Assembly (NCBI GenBank): GCA_025618425.1
Contig: CM046844.1
Span: 16,750,920-16,814,919, forward strand
Origin: Heliocidaris tuberculata
Taxonomy: Eukaryota; Echinodermata; Echinoidea; Camarodonta; Echinometridae
Reading direction: 5' to 3'
Length of the DNA: 64,000 nucleotides
The notes below the pieces were generated by a model that worked only from the letters and a program-made list of their open reading frames with translations, did no database searches and was not told where the DNA came from. Below, one piece after another: positions 1-11,097 of the stretch (positions are counted from its first letter, which is position 1; each line of letters opens with the position of its first letter). The translations under genes and the position numbers were made by a program.

Positions 1-585
1 AGACAAAGTATGATTGTTGGTGTAATTTACAGACCCCCATTTCAGCCAATCTCAGCCTTTAAAGATTATCTTGAACCGATCCTTTTTAAACTTATAAATG
101 AACATAAATCCTGTTATGTTATGGGAGATTTTAACATTGATCATTTTATATAGGATTCTTCACAATCTTCCGAGCTTGTGCAATTTATGAATCCATATGC
201 CTTTACTCCTGTAATTAATAAACAACCAGAGTCACTACTGAGATGTCTACTTTGTTAGACAATATTTTCATAAATGATTTTAATAATTTGTGTATGCCTG
301 GTATTATAACGTACCCTGTTAGTGACCATATGCCTATATTTATGTATACATTGTTTGATATTGATTCACAGAAAGAATACTCAACTTGTCCACCAAGATT
401 TAGAATTATTAATGATGAAAATATTGTATCATTTTGTAATGCATTAGAAAAGGTCAATTGGAATTGCTTACATGAAAATTCAACTAATGATGTAAATCAA
501 ATGTACGATGTATTTATCAATACATATAGTAGATTGTATGATACATATTTTCCCAAACTTGAATGTAATAAAGATTGTAAAAAAA
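1..585 (+). pseudogene. CR1/L2-like LINE, endonuclease domain (broken)
   Basis: This is the C-terminal half of an apurinic-type (EEP) endonuclease from a non-LTR retrotransposon, the enzyme that nicks target DNA to prime reverse transcription. The conceptual translation opens with GVIYRPP, then GDFNID, then TRV and LLDNIF, and later SDHMP, all in the expected order. The 5' part lies outside the window. The frame is broken by a TAG at 151-153, by a frameshift near 217-224 (frame 1 to frame 3) and by another in the A-rich run near 574-590, where it passes into the reverse-transcriptase frame. The following RT block belongs to the same element. Clade assignment to the CR1/L2/Jockey group is from motif style only. 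Confidence 0.85.
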
Positions 586-1414
586 GAAAAGAGGAATCCA
601 TGGTTTTATGAATCTCTAAAGAAACGTTGTCGTAAGAAAAACACGCTGTATCATAAATTTGTTAAAAATCCAACACCTTATCGAGAAAGTGTGTATAAAA
701 AACAAAGGAATATTGTAAATAATGCTTTAAGGAAAGCTAAAAGAGATTATTATGAAAGAGAGTTTGCTTTTGTTAAAAATGACTTGAAAGGAACATGGAA
801 TGTTATCAATAATATTTTGAAAAACAAAAAGAAAAATGAATGTCAATCTCTTTTCAAAGATAATATTTGTATTGTGGATCCTAAGGAAGTTTCATTGTTA
901 TTCAATCAGTACTTTGTTTCTATTGGTGAGGATATTTCTGATAACATCCCTCCTTGTAATAAAAATCCATCAGACTTTTTAAATGGTAACTACCCAAATT
1001 CATTTTTTTGTACGCGTATAACAGAAGCTGATGTAATCAATGCTGTATTAGGTTTAAAAGATGGAAAGAGCCCAGGACATGACGAAATTGACAGTAAGAT
1101 TCTGAAAAAGTCAGTACACATAATAGCTCCAGTACTGACAAGCATATTTAATATATCTATACAAAGTGGATGTTTTCCAGAATTGTTAAAAATTTCTATA
1201 GTCTTGCCTTTATTTAAAAAGAGAGAGAAGAACCTGTGTACAAATTACCGTCCAGTTTCCCTTCTGTCAGTTTTTTCAAAAGTTTTTGAAAAAATTGTAT
1301 ATGCAAAATTAATATCTTTTATATGTAAAAATAATATTTTATACAATAAACAATTCGGGTTTCGTTCTGGACATTCTCCATGCATGGCTTTATTGGAATT
1401 CATTGAAAATCTTA
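586..1414 (+). pseudogene. CR1/L2-like LINE, reverse transcriptase N-terminal part
   Basis: Continues the same LINE. NPWFYESLKKRCRKKN marks the linker typical of this group. The RT fingers/palm follow with LKDGKSPGHDEI, then NYRPVSLLSVFSKVFEKIVY, then QFGFRSGHS. This stretch is open for roughly 280 codons, so it is less damaged than the endonuclease. It stops being RT-like at 1414, where a MITE begins, and a TAG occurs 15 bases later. RT motifs resume near 2725. The element would have copied its RNA at a nicked chromosomal site; with its stops and insertions it can no longer do so. Confidence 0.88.
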
Positions 1415-1889
1415 AAGGTATCGTACAGTAGTGGGAAAGGTGGCGCTTTGGATATTTAACTACTTTGTCAGCTGGAATGGAAATTATTACATATACTGTT
1501 GTAAAATGATTAATTTCGAACATAGGTGACGTTTGTTTGAAGAAAAATGGTTTAGAAATGGCTAAAATGTCCCCCAAAATAAACATCGAATTACAAGCGC
1601 GGTACCGCGCTTTTAATTTGATGTGAAAACAGTGTGTGTAACAAGTGTGTGGGAACCGCTATGCGCCGTTGAGCCGGGAGCGTCGGGGTAGGTGGTCCTT
1701 AGCGAGGGTATAAGGTAACCATTGATATTCGATCATTTGAATTATTTTACTGAAAATCACCGGAAATCATGAATAGCATACCGGATTATCTCACTCATGT
1801 ATCTTTTTATTTAAGCCGAACGATATGAGACCATATTTGAGCAGTTTCATGCCAACTTTCATTTTGCTACCACTATTGTTTATTACCTT
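1415..1889. mobile_element. MITE copy 1 (TA target, 475 bp)
   Basis: The left end AAGGTATCGTACAGTAGTGG and the reverse complement of the right end, AAGGTAATAAACAATAGTGG, match at most positions. TA flanks both sides (1413-1414 and 1890-1891). The third RT unit at ~2722-2728 shows the uninterrupted target with a single TA. A perfect 18-bp palindrome, AAGCGCGGTACCGCGCTT, lies inside near 1597. No transposase is encoded. The TA target and short ends suggest mobilisation by a Tc1/mariner-type enzyme, which is inference. Confidence 0.85.
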
Positions 1890-2071
1890 TAATATAGCGT
1901 TTGAAGGTATATAAGAACATCGGATTAGGTATATTTTTGGTTTTGTCAAATTGTATATGCAAAATTAATATCTTTTATATGTAAAAATAATATTTTATAC
2001 AATAAACAATTCGGGTTTCGTTCTGGACATTCTACATTGCATGGCTTTATTGGAATTCATTGAAAATCTTA

Positions 2072-2546
2072 AAGGTATCGTACAGTAGTGGGAAAGGTGG
2101 CGCTTTGGATATTTAACTACTTTGTCAGCTGGAATGGAAATTATTACATATACTGTTGTAAAATGATTAATTTCGAACATAGGTGACGTTTGTTTGAAGA
2201 AAAATGGTTTAGAAATGGCTAAAATGTCCCCCAAAATAAACATCGAATTACAAGCGCGATACCGCGCTTTTAATTTGATGTGAAAACAGTGTGTGTAACA
2301 AGTGTGTGGGAACCGCTATGCGCCGTTGAGCCGGGAGCGTCGGGGTAGGTGGTCCTTAGCGAGGGTATAAGGTAACCATTGATATTCGATCATTTGAATT
2401 ATTTCACTGAAAATCACCGGAAATCATGAATAGCATACCGGATTATCTCACTCATGTATCTTTTTATTGAAGCCGAACGATATGAGACCATATTTGAGCA
2501 GTTTCATGCCAACTTTCATTTTGCTACCACTATTGTTTATCACCTT
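2072..2546. mobile_element. MITE copy 2 (TA target, 475 bp)
   Basis: The same element as the copy at 1415-1889, carried in the second tandem unit and exactly the same length. The inner palindrome has lost symmetry by one G-to-A change. Because it was multiplied by the tandem duplication, it is not an independent insertion. Confidence 0.85.
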
Positions 2547-2725
2547 TAATATAGCGTTTGAAGGTATATAAGAACATCGGATTAGGTATATTTTTGGTTT
2601 TGTCAAATTGTATATGCAAAATTAATATCTTTTATATGTAAAAATAATATTTTATACAATAAACAATTCGGGTTTCGTTCTGGACATTCTACATGCATGG
2701 CTTTATTGGAATTCATTGAAAATCT

Positions 2726-3410
2726 TAATATAGCGTTTGAAAGTAAGAACATCGGATTAGGTATATTTTTGGATTTGTCAAAAGCATTTGACTCAATAAA
2801 CCATGGTATTCTTTTATATAAGTTGTATAAGAGGTGTATTTTTAGAATAGATTAGGAGTTATTTGAGTAATAGAAAACAATTTGTGTGTATTGGTGGCAT
2901 AAACTCCCCATTATTATCAATAACTGCAGGTGTACCTCAGGGATCAATTTTAATACCCTTATTATTTTTTATTATATATCAATGATATTCAATATGTTAG
3001 TCATGAGATTTGCCCTATAATATTTGCAGATGACACAAGTTTTTTTATGTCCGGCAAAAATATTTGTGAGTTAAATTCTATTTTAAATGTAGAATTACCT
3101 AAAGTTGAAGAGTGGTTTATAGTCAATAAACTCGTAATTAATTCTAAAAAAAATAATTATATGATATTTAAGACTAAAAATAAGAAACTTTTAGATAACT
3201 TATATGATATTCATTTGAATAACCAGAATATGTTACAAGTTTCAAGTACTAATTTTCTTGGAATCACTCTAGACGAAAATCTCACTTGGGCTGCTCATAT
3301 AAATGGTATAATTCAAATTATGGAATTATATTTAAAATAAGGCATTTTATACCACTAAACATTTCATTGTACATCTATAATGCTACAGTCTTGCCTCATT
3401 TATCTTACTA
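2726..3410 (+). pseudogene. CR1/L2-like LINE, RT palm and thumb (frameshifted)
   Basis: RT resumes after the duplicated block with GIFLDLSKAFDSINHGIL, then GVPQGSIL, then the catalytic FADD at about 3027-3038 (IIFADDTSFF), then NKLVINSKK and FLGITLDENLTWAAH. These are motifs A, B, C and D/E of non-LTR RTs in order. Frame changes occur near 2850 and near 2980, and recognisable sequence fades at ~3410 in the LPHLSY block. The remaining C-terminal part of the same protein type reappears at ~5690 after unrelated DNA. Confidence 0.87.
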
Positions 3411-3739
3411 GCATAAATTACCCGTGGCACCTTGGGGGGGGGGGGGGTCTTCTCCTGTGTACAGCCCAAGTACCCATTCACAGTAAAAGGCAAGTAGTTT
3501 AGTGATGAAATTGAGGAGTGAAATCAAAATGTAACCATTTACAATGGAAAACAAAATGTATTGTAACATGGTGTATTTAGTAAGCAGTCAAGTGGCAATT
3601 ATGGTAATATAGAAATATTATCATGTATTAAGTCAAAAATAAATGTGTAAGTACATGTACCCTACAATGTACAACAGATTGCATTTGTTTGTAGTTCTTC
3701 AATTAAAGGTTGCTCAATCATGTATAGTGGAATGTTGAA

Positions 3740-4140
3740 AGAAGCGAGAGAGGGAGAGAGTGAGAGAGAAAGAGAGAGAAGGATACAGCGGAAAACATTG
3801 CCTGGGGAAAATGAGAGAGAGAGAGAGAGAGAGAGGGAGAATCAGCCAGTGAAACAGCCAGTGGGAAAAATGAGAGAGAGAGAGGGAGAAACAGCCAGTG
3901 AAACAGCCAGTGGGAAAAATGAGAGAGAGAGAGGGAGAGAAACAGCCAGTGAAACAGCCAGTGGGAAAAATGAGAGAGAGAGAGACTCATAGACAGTCAG
4001 AAAATGATAGAAAGAGAAAGAGAGAGAGAGAGATACAGCCACAGTGGGAAAAATGAGAGCGAGAGAGAGAGAAAAAAAAATAGACATGCAGGGGGATAGA
4101 TAGAAATTATAAAGAATACAGGAGAGAGAGAGAGGGGGGG
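3740..4140 (+). repeat. GA-rich microsatellite with ~60-bp minisatellite core
   Basis: (GA)n stretches alternate with a unit containing CAGCCAGTGAAACAGCCAGT followed by GGGAAAAATGAGAGAGAG. About three units occur between 3832 and 3985, with degraded copies on both sides. The long open frames here are by-products of the repeat. Confidence 0.9.
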
Positions 4141-4525
4141 GGGGGGAGCTGTTGTGATGAAAAGTGATAAGATTTGTGTAGTGCTTCCACTGGCATGTTT
4201 AGATTTCTGAATATATTTTTCCCTGGTAGGTTAAGTAGTTATGCATTGAAGGAATTGATAAAAATGTTAGAACATGCACTGAAAATGCATAACTCGTGCA
4301 CCTTTAAAACGATATATGGGCTATTAGAATACAAAATTCAGTTTCATTCAAATAAATAACAATATCGACATGTGTATGTTAGATTACGTCTTTTTTTATA
4401 TAGAAATGTAAAGCACAATGTACAAAATATAAGCACGTCAACTAAAGGCAAGATATGCTACAGTATACGGATGAAAAGATCATGATTTTGAGACTTTTTG
4501 TTATCATTAATGTAAAAAGAAACTA

Positions 4526-4807
4526 CTGTATAAGCCATAAATTTCGTGGCCATAAATTTTCGCAAATAGGACTAACCAGACATTTTCGCGAAGTAGTTGA
4601 ATTCGCGGTCGGAAAATCCTCACCTCTACGAATAGCGGTGATGATTTACTTTTGCAAAGCGAAGTGGTGAATTTCTGACCAGGAGACAACAAATTCAACC
4701 GACTTCTAATGTTGGCAATATTTTGGAGTGTTGTTAAATTTGGGACCCTCTCATGATGCGGGAAATTCGCGAAAATAAAATCCCCGCGAAATATATGGCG
4801 TATACAG
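4526..4807. mobile_element. MITE with CTGTATAAGCC ends
   Basis: The left end CTGTATAAGCCATAAATTTC pairs with the reverse complement of the right end, CTGTATACGCCATATATTTC. TA flanks both sides at 4524-4525 and 4808-4809. The interior is rich in TTCGCG words. It is non-coding, and the TA target suggests a Tc1/mariner-type mobiliser. Confidence 0.8.
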
Positions 4808-5660
4808 TACTCTGTACGTCTGTTATAGATACACTGTATTGGTTGTTTAAGCGATAGACCATTTTTACTCTGTTATATTCATGTCTATATTCTTAATAAA
4901 CATTCATATATATACAACAGAGTGTTCTAAAACAAATGTCAAACAAAATATAAACGTGTCATCAGAATATATGAGTTGGCATGTTATGTGAAAACAAAGC
5001 ACTATGAATTTGTATGTTATAGATACACTGCGAAGACGAATCTAGATCGAGAGTCAGATCGACGACATCGACATCGAAGCCGAAATATTTAGAGCCGTTC
5101 CTGATGTCCGATGTGACTGAAATTCAGGTGCTAGTTGTACTTGTAGTTCTAGATTCAGGCGGGATGTGCATTAGCGCCGGCAATTTCTGTCTGTTGAACA
5201 ATTTTCAGATTAGGTCTAACATTACATATACAACCGTGCCATCGATTCACTGGACGGAAACACACTAAATGAAGGCCGAGTGCATGCAGTGTATAGATCT
5301 ACGCGCAACGCGACAGTTCATTCATCAGCATAGCCTTAAGCATACCGTACGTGTAATGTATGCCTATGTAATTTCGCTGAGCCGAAAAAGGTCGAAAAGA
5401 CTGGGAACTTCGAAGCTTTACTCGGGGCCTGCCAAAGAAAGTTACGAATTGTAAAAACCTTTTGAATAATGCGACCAAAATACCACAAACAACCCCTTTC
5501 ATGACAATCTGGGAACAATATAACCACGTTTACAAAAAAACCCAGATCGATTGAGTGCAAAATCACCGAGAAAAGCGCCGTCAAACAAACGGAAGGACAG
5601 ACAGATCTGAGCTTAGCCAAATTATAGTAAGGATTGTACAATGACATGAGGCCACTGTGC

Positions 5661-6069
5661 AAAAACATTGTTGAATAGAGTTTTATTTTACAGAAAAGAG
5701 CACTGCGTGCAATTACTAATTCTCATCCTAGAACACCATCAGAACCACTTTTTTATAAGTTAAGGATACTTACAGTTTTCGATATATATAACTTACAAAT
5801 AGCATCTTTCATGTATATGTTTGAGCATAGGTTATTGCCCTCTATATCTGATGTTTTAAAGTAACACGAAATGTACATTCATAATATCTAACTAGACGAA
5901 TAGATGATATATATTTACCTTTGCTAAAATATGAAACTTCACGGAAATCAGTAAAATACATTGGTGTTTTAATATGGAACAAAATACCCAAGGAAATAAA
6001 AAATTGCCCATCTCTTGCCTCATTTAAACGCAAATATAAAAAACATTTAATAGATGGTTACAAGCCCTA
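5661..6069 (+). pseudogene. CR1/L2-like LINE, C-terminal RT-associated region
   Basis: QKRALRAITNSHPRTPSEPL and FYKLRILTVFDIYNLQ are followed, after stops, by GVLIWNKIPKEIKNCPSL and FKRKYKKHLIDGY. This is the conserved tail of the ORF2 protein in the CR1/L2 group and is in the order expected to complete the element at 1-3410. Several stops and frameshifts lie between 5856 and 5960. Confidence 0.82.
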
Positions 6070-6410
6070 ATACATTATGATGAGACAACTGCCTGTTCAC
6101 CCACCCATATCTGTACATGTATCTCTAAATACCTTCTTCCTCTTAAATTTGTTTTTTTTTTTTTTTTTTACTATTATGGTATCGGGAGCTCAGCCCTTGA
6201 AAGGTCGTTGGCCTATGCTGGCTCCCCCATATTCTCATTATGCTTTTGTACTTATATACATGTATCTGTATTCTTCCCTGTATTCTTGTGTTTTTGTTGT
6301 TGTTGTTTTGTTGTTTTTTCCTCGCTTTTTATGATGATGTGCTATATTTGATATGTACATGTTTTTAAATGAGAATTGGAAATAAATGAAATGAAGATGA
6401 AATGAAATTA
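6070..6410 (+). mobile_element. LINE 3' UTR and tail
   Basis: Follows directly on the ORF2 stop. It contains a T-run, GGAGCTCAGCCCTTGAAAGG and a terminal (AAATGAAATG)-like short repeat around 6380-6408. Short tandem repeats rather than poly-A are usual at the 3' end of CR1-group LINEs, so 6410 is probably the true end of the element. Confidence 0.65.
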
Positions 6411-7110
6411 ACATAAATGGATTTACAATAATATGTAGTCATTTTTGTAAATCAATAAATAATCGAGTACATGATTACACTTAACTGAATGTCATACAGT
6501 TGCACTATTTATACTAAGATAAAGTTGCTAATTGGGACTAGAAGTTAGCACAAGTGCTAGTCGAGCCTAGTTCCATTCTTTTGGTAAGATGCTTCCTTTG
6601 TTGTTTTTCTTTATATCAACATTTCAATTTCATCTTCTTTTTCTTTTACTTGTGTTTTTATCAGAAAAATCAAAAGAAATCACAATAATTTCAAGTGATT
6701 TACATGACTAAAAACAAAATCAATGAACAAAAAAAAAAAAAAATACAAAAAAACAAAGAGTAAAAAAAAAGTAATTTGTAAAAAAGAAAAAATAAATGAA
6801 ATGGCAGAAAATTAAGTTACAAAATAAATATTGTTCAAGAACGCAGTTCCGAAAAGGTGAACCCAAGGATCGCCGCTGACACCAAACCTACCCGCATAGA
6901 CGAACGACCAAAAGCAAAGTCTCAACCTCACCGACAACCGAAAACATCCGACCACTAGAAGAGACTAGAATAAGCAGGACCGAGGATCGGGGCGATCCAT
7001 ATAGACACAAACACATCCCCCCCCCCCCCACACACACACACCCTCAAAAAAATCTCACCCCTCCCCCCCCCCCCCCCCCCCACACACACACTCATCCACA
7101 AGCACCATGG
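6411..7110. other. Intergenic, low complexity
   Basis: No gene seen. A-rich tracts (6728-6800) are followed by non-repetitive sequence. C runs and (CA)n make up 7018-7093, immediately outside the large inverted repeat. Confidence 0.6.
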
Positions 7111-7476
7111 AATTGTGCACTTTTTCTTAAAATTTGGCATGTAGGTGGAGTTTTATATGCCGAATAATTCGGGATATGGGGCAAACCAAAATTTTTGGCC
7201 CTGCAGGGGCCCGTTGTGCACATTTCTTTGAAAAATGGCCCTCTCAGGGTCATTCCCCTTCAAAGTTGATAGTTTGATATAATGAAATATCATGAAGTAT
7301 TTCCCGGCCTCTAAAATCAGAAAAAAAGCTTTAGGTGTCCATTTTTCAAATAAAGGGCCATCGTTTATATCAAAATATTATAAAGTGACAGATGTTTAAT
7401 ATAAGTAAAATGCTTATAATTGTGATCAGTCAACATTACGTCTTTGAAATCAACAACATAGGTGCCACTGGGGACC

Positions 7477-7480
<4 letters not shown>

Positions 7481-7541
<61 letters not shown>

Positions 7542-7552
7542 ATATATATAGG
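7481..7552 (+). repeat. (TA)n microsatellite
   Basis: Nearly pure TA dinucleotides, inside the left arm of the large inverted repeat and next to the SINE-like unit. Confidence 0.95.
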
Positions 7553-7554
7553 CC

Positions 7555-7725
7555 CAAATAATTGGGCGTTGTGGCGTGTGCCTGTAATCCAGCTAACAGT
7601 GGAAGTTATAAACTGATTCAACGGACTGAGTCACGTCTATCGGATGGTGACGTTAAAGGTCGGTCCCCAGATGCAAATAATCATATCTGATTGATACACA
7701 TCTGTAAAAACCCAATTACACACAC
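7555..7725 (+). mobile_element. SINE-like unit (tentative)
   Basis: The sequence GGGCGTTGTGGCGTGTGCCT followed later by GGTGACGTTAAAGGTCGGTC resembles the body domain of several marine-invertebrate SINEs as I remember them. It is absent from the matching position of the right arm of the surrounding inverted repeat, as expected for a later insertion. I do not see convincing Pol III A and B boxes or a target duplication. It could also be part of another short repeat. Confidence 0.4.
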
Positions 7726-8413
7726 ACTCACCAAATAATTAATCTGCAAAATAACATTTTGGAAAAAAAAATATTTAGTTTGCATTTTAAACGGTAGACA
7801 TTAATTTGGAAATCAAGGTCATATAAAAAATCTCATATTAGGAATCACCATGATCACATGTGCCTATTGATGGTCCATCAAAGACTATTTTTTCCCTCAC
7901 AAGAGGGGTCAACACGGCCCTTGAAGTGTTTGAATAGGCATATAACTTTAAGTTTGGGCTTTAAAGTATAACTATTGGCAAGGTAGTGTGTTTTACAAGC
8001 AGAATACCTCTAGTGTAGGGACAGTTCCTTTCATTAAGATGACCGTCATATTAAAAATGACCACTGGTCTGTTTCAAGATGTGGTTATTTGCATTAAGTT
8101 TGTTGAGTCCTGAAGCTTATATCTTATAGGTAGAAAGTTATGGATGTTGGAACCTTTTTTCCTAAAATAAACATAAACGAGTTACAACGGTATATTTGGT
8201 TGAGACATGATGAAACCAAGGTAAAGGTATATCTTATAATGCTGAAAATTTTGAATAGTGGGGAATTTCATTCCCAGGACATACCATCAAATTAAAAAAT
8301 ACTGCGTAAGCGTTGAAATGTAATTTGCATCTGATAATTTTGTATTTTGGCATAAAGCATCAAAATGCAAAATGGTTAATATGCTAAAGAATTGTGTATT
8401 CAGGCTCTCTTTC

Positions 8414-8917
8414 TTTAAAGGGGCATCCAACCTTAATGGCAAGTTGCTCTGGAAGAAAGCAGAAAATCAGAGAAGTGGATTGTTCAAAGTTTGAACGAAA
8501 TCGGACAAGCAATATAAAAGTTGTAATCCCTATACAAATGGGAATTTCAAATTGGCCGAACCGTTATGTCAATGTGATGTAACGGTGGAGAACTCTCCCA
8601 TTAGTTCCAACACACACAATGTCAAAAATGTCAATTTTTTCAAAAATATTATTAAAATATATATTTTATTAGTGCCCCGAGGAAAAGGGGTCTTATGAGA
8701 AAAAGGAAAATTAATGACGTAGGCCTACGGCAAAATCGAGTGTTGACCGGGAATAGCTCACAATCGACTGACCCAACTGCCAATTAGCGATTCAAATAGT
8801 GATCATTGATAACTTTCTTATTCTTGGTCCGATTTCTTTCCAACTTTCATCATTATGTTTCTCTTTTTTCTGATTTTACACAAATCAACTTAATACAAAG
8901 TTTGATATACCCTTTAA
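8414..8917. mobile_element. Fold-back MITE at the centre of the inverted repeat
   Basis: The left end TTTAAAGGGGCATCCAACCT and the right end, reading TACCCTTTAA outward, pair. An internal block, GAACGAAATCGGACAAGCA on the left, matches GGAAAGAAATCGGACCAAGA from the reversed right side. Total length is ~500 bp. It is non-coding. It lies in the spacer of the 7.1-10.1 kb palindrome and is probably a separate insertion. Confidence 0.65.
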
Positions 8918-10096
8918 TAGGTGTTGCATATGATTATACAGAATACAGATATTAATTAGCATCTTTATAAATCTTACGATGTCTAGGTTGTTTCGTAAGA
9001 ACATATTAGTTTGGGGTTTTTTTTCAATATGGCCACGAAGATGAAAAAAAAAAAAAGAAAGTGCAGTATTATCACTTGCTTGTTTTGCATCTGATTACAG
9101 GTTTATTCTGGCATAATAACATTATTTCATTTGTAAAAGAAGGGTGTTTTTTGCTTCATCAGGATATCAAATTATATTGTTCATGAATAACTATTCAATA
9201 AGAAGAGAACCATTTGTAAAAGGTTAGATTGATATTTTCAGTTTATAGAAATTTCCAGCATATCAGTACTAAATTCCACACTCTTATACCAAGTTAAAAG
9301 GTTCCAGATACAACGTAAATGTCAATAGTCACATCTTAAATCACAGTGGAGGCCATTTTGAATGTGACGGCCAATTTGATGAAATGAAGTGGTCTAATTA
9401 TTCTGCCTATAATAACCATCTTGCAAATAGCTTTGCTTTAAAGCCCAAACTCAAGTAATATGCAAGTAGGCATTTTAACACTTTGGCAGCTATTTTGAAT
9501 TTGTTGAATTTGGCCGACCTCTGTGAGGGAATTAATCAAATTTAATTGTCTCGAATGGGCCATCGATGGGCCTATGTGGCCTGCGAAAGTGAACCTTTTA
9601 TATAACCTCGCTTTCAGAATTGATGTCTATACCATTAGAAATTAAAAACAAAGTTTTAAACAAATTATGTTGCAAATATATTACTTTGGGCCTTTGGGGG
9701 ATTTTAAGATCATAATGGGCACCTGCGCCACATATCTCAGTGACTTCAAAGAAGTAATGTTGACTGGTCACAATCACATTTTACTTATATTCAACAAATC
9801 AGTGACTTTATAATATTTTGATATGTAGGATGGCCCTTCATTTGAAAAATGGGCACCTGAAGCATTTGTCTGATTTTAGAGGCCGTGAAATATTACATAT
9901 TATTTCATTAAATCAAACTAGATTTGATTACATCAACTTTGAAGGGAAAAGGCCTCGAGAGGGCCAATTTCTTTTTAAAATGGGCACAACGGGCCGCAGG
10001 GCCCGAATTTTTGTTGGCCCCATATCCAGAATTATTAGGCATCAAAAACTTTACCTACATGCCAAATTTCATGCTTTTATGAAAAAGTGCACAATT

Positions 10097-10790
10097 ATTT
10101 CACCAATCTGCCGGTCCGGACTAGATGTGATGAATTGCTTTATGATTTCTTTGGAGTGTATCACAAGGTGTACTGAAAAATCATGAAATTTGGTTGTCAT
10201 GGTTACTTATTTCAATGAGAATCAATAAAATGCTCCATTTCTTAGAGCGGGTTGACTTCTCATTACTCTTTTTCTATTAATATCAAAACAACATGATCTT
10301 GTCTAATACTTTCACTTGCAAATGTTAGTCAGATAATTGGCTTCCCTATCAGACATTTGAAATTTCAAAACAAGCTTTAGATTCCATAAGAGATGTGAAA
10401 TATATGCATCACAAATGGAAATTTTGCTAAATGTGTCATTTTTTGACAATACCCCTGCTTAAAAATAGTTTGGCAAGAACTCTGGCACCTTGGAACCCTT
10501 TAACGAACCAATTTTCTAGTAACTTTCAATGTATTTCACGGCAGTGATAGCCTTTCAATTGTTTTTATGATAAAATATATTTAGTGTCACGGACGGACAA
10601 AATGCTCACCCTTTACCGATCATGCTCAGTACATTCTTAACACAAAGTGTCATAATAATTCAATGTTATTAAACATACTTATTACTTTGTTTTAATATTT
10701 GAAAAAAAATGGAGCAATTCTAATTTTCTTTACAATACAAATCCAGCCATATGGCCCATACAAATTTGATTAACTGCTTTTTTTTCTGCT
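10097..10790. other. Intergenic, nothing recognised
   Basis: AT-rich sequence without long ORFs or obvious repeats. Confidence 0.6.
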
Positions 10791-10792
10791 CT

Positions 10793-10941
10793 GGGCCCCT
10801 TTTCATAAAACTTATAATCAGTAACAACTTCCACAAATCTATGACAAATTTGCTCTCAGCCAATCAGATGCAATTATTTCTGTAGCTTATAACTGTTAAT
10901 GTAACTTGCTATTGATAACAAGTTTTATGAAACGGGGCCCC
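10793..10941. mobile_element. MITE, GGGCCCC-TCATAAAAC type
   Basis: Begins GGGCCCCTTTTCATAAAACT and ends GTTTTATGAAACGGGGCCCC. The ends are inverted repeats and the whole unit is ~149 bp. Relatives with the same end style lie at 11098-11256 and 13773-14083. Confidence 0.8.
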
Positions 10942-10996
10942 GTTGTTTTGTTTGTGTGGCGTATTTAGAAAAAAAAAACGGGTGGATTTCTCCCCG

Positions 10997-11036
10997 GTTT
11001 GTGTATGTGTGTGTGTGTGTGTGGGGGGGGGGGGGG
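10997..11036 (+). repeat. (GT)n and G run
   Basis: A GT dinucleotide run passes into a G homopolymer between two MITEs. Confidence 0.9.
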
Positions 11037-11097
11037 TGTACCTGGCAGGCCCGCATACCGTCTAGTAGCACTGCAAGTGTCATTGATTTTATTTTCT

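Larger units (their letters stand above)
1295..2725 (+). repeat. Tandem duplication (~656 bp unit) inside the LINE RT
   Basis: The same start (TTGTATATGCAAAATTAATA) recurs at 1295, 1951 and 2608, giving periods of 656 and 657. Units 1 and 2 each hold ~118 bp of RT, a 475-bp MITE and ~62 bp of downstream RT. Unit 3 holds the RT segment without the MITE and runs on into the rest of the RT. Units 1 and 2 differ by only a few substitutions, so the duplication looks recent, or it could be an assembly join of two haplotypes. Confidence 0.9.
3411..5660. other. Unrelated DNA splitting the LINE
   Basis: The LINE protein stops at LPHLSY near 3410 and its next segment (QKRALRAIT) begins near 5690. The intervening ~2.2 kb contains a 14-G run (3434-3447), a GA-rich minisatellite, a second poly-G run near 4133-4146 and a TA-flanked MITE. 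No coding sequence was recognised in it. I could not define a target duplication, so whether this is one insertion or several, or a rearrangement, is open. Confidence 0.55.
7111..10096. mobile_element. ~3-kb degenerate long inverted repeat
   Basis: AATTGTGCACTTTTTC at 7111 is mirrored by GAAAAAGTGCACAATT ending at 10096. The reverse-complement match continues inwards through several recognisable blocks: GGCCCTGCAGGGCCC-like words, TATAATATTTTGATAT, GTCAACATTAC and AGTTTGGGCTTTAAAG (near 7946 and 9436). It extends to roughly 8170 and 9290. Arms of ~1 kb with visible divergence suggest an old palindromic transposon. No coding capacity was recognised. The left arm has been lengthened by a (TA)n tract and a SINE-like unit. 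Confidence 0.75.

Noticed and set aside
1245..1586. Minus-strand 113-codon frame, repeated at 1995-2243
   Set aside because: It lies across the MITE and the RT flank. It recurs only because the region is tandemly duplicated, and it has no recognisable domain.
3718..4087. Overlapping 80-90-codon frames on both strands rich in Arg/Glu or Ser/Leu
   Set aside because: Direct translation of the GA-rich minisatellite in all frames.
9818..10186. 122-codon plus-strand frame
   Set aside because: Lies in the right arm of the old inverted repeat; the matching left arm has no corresponding frame.
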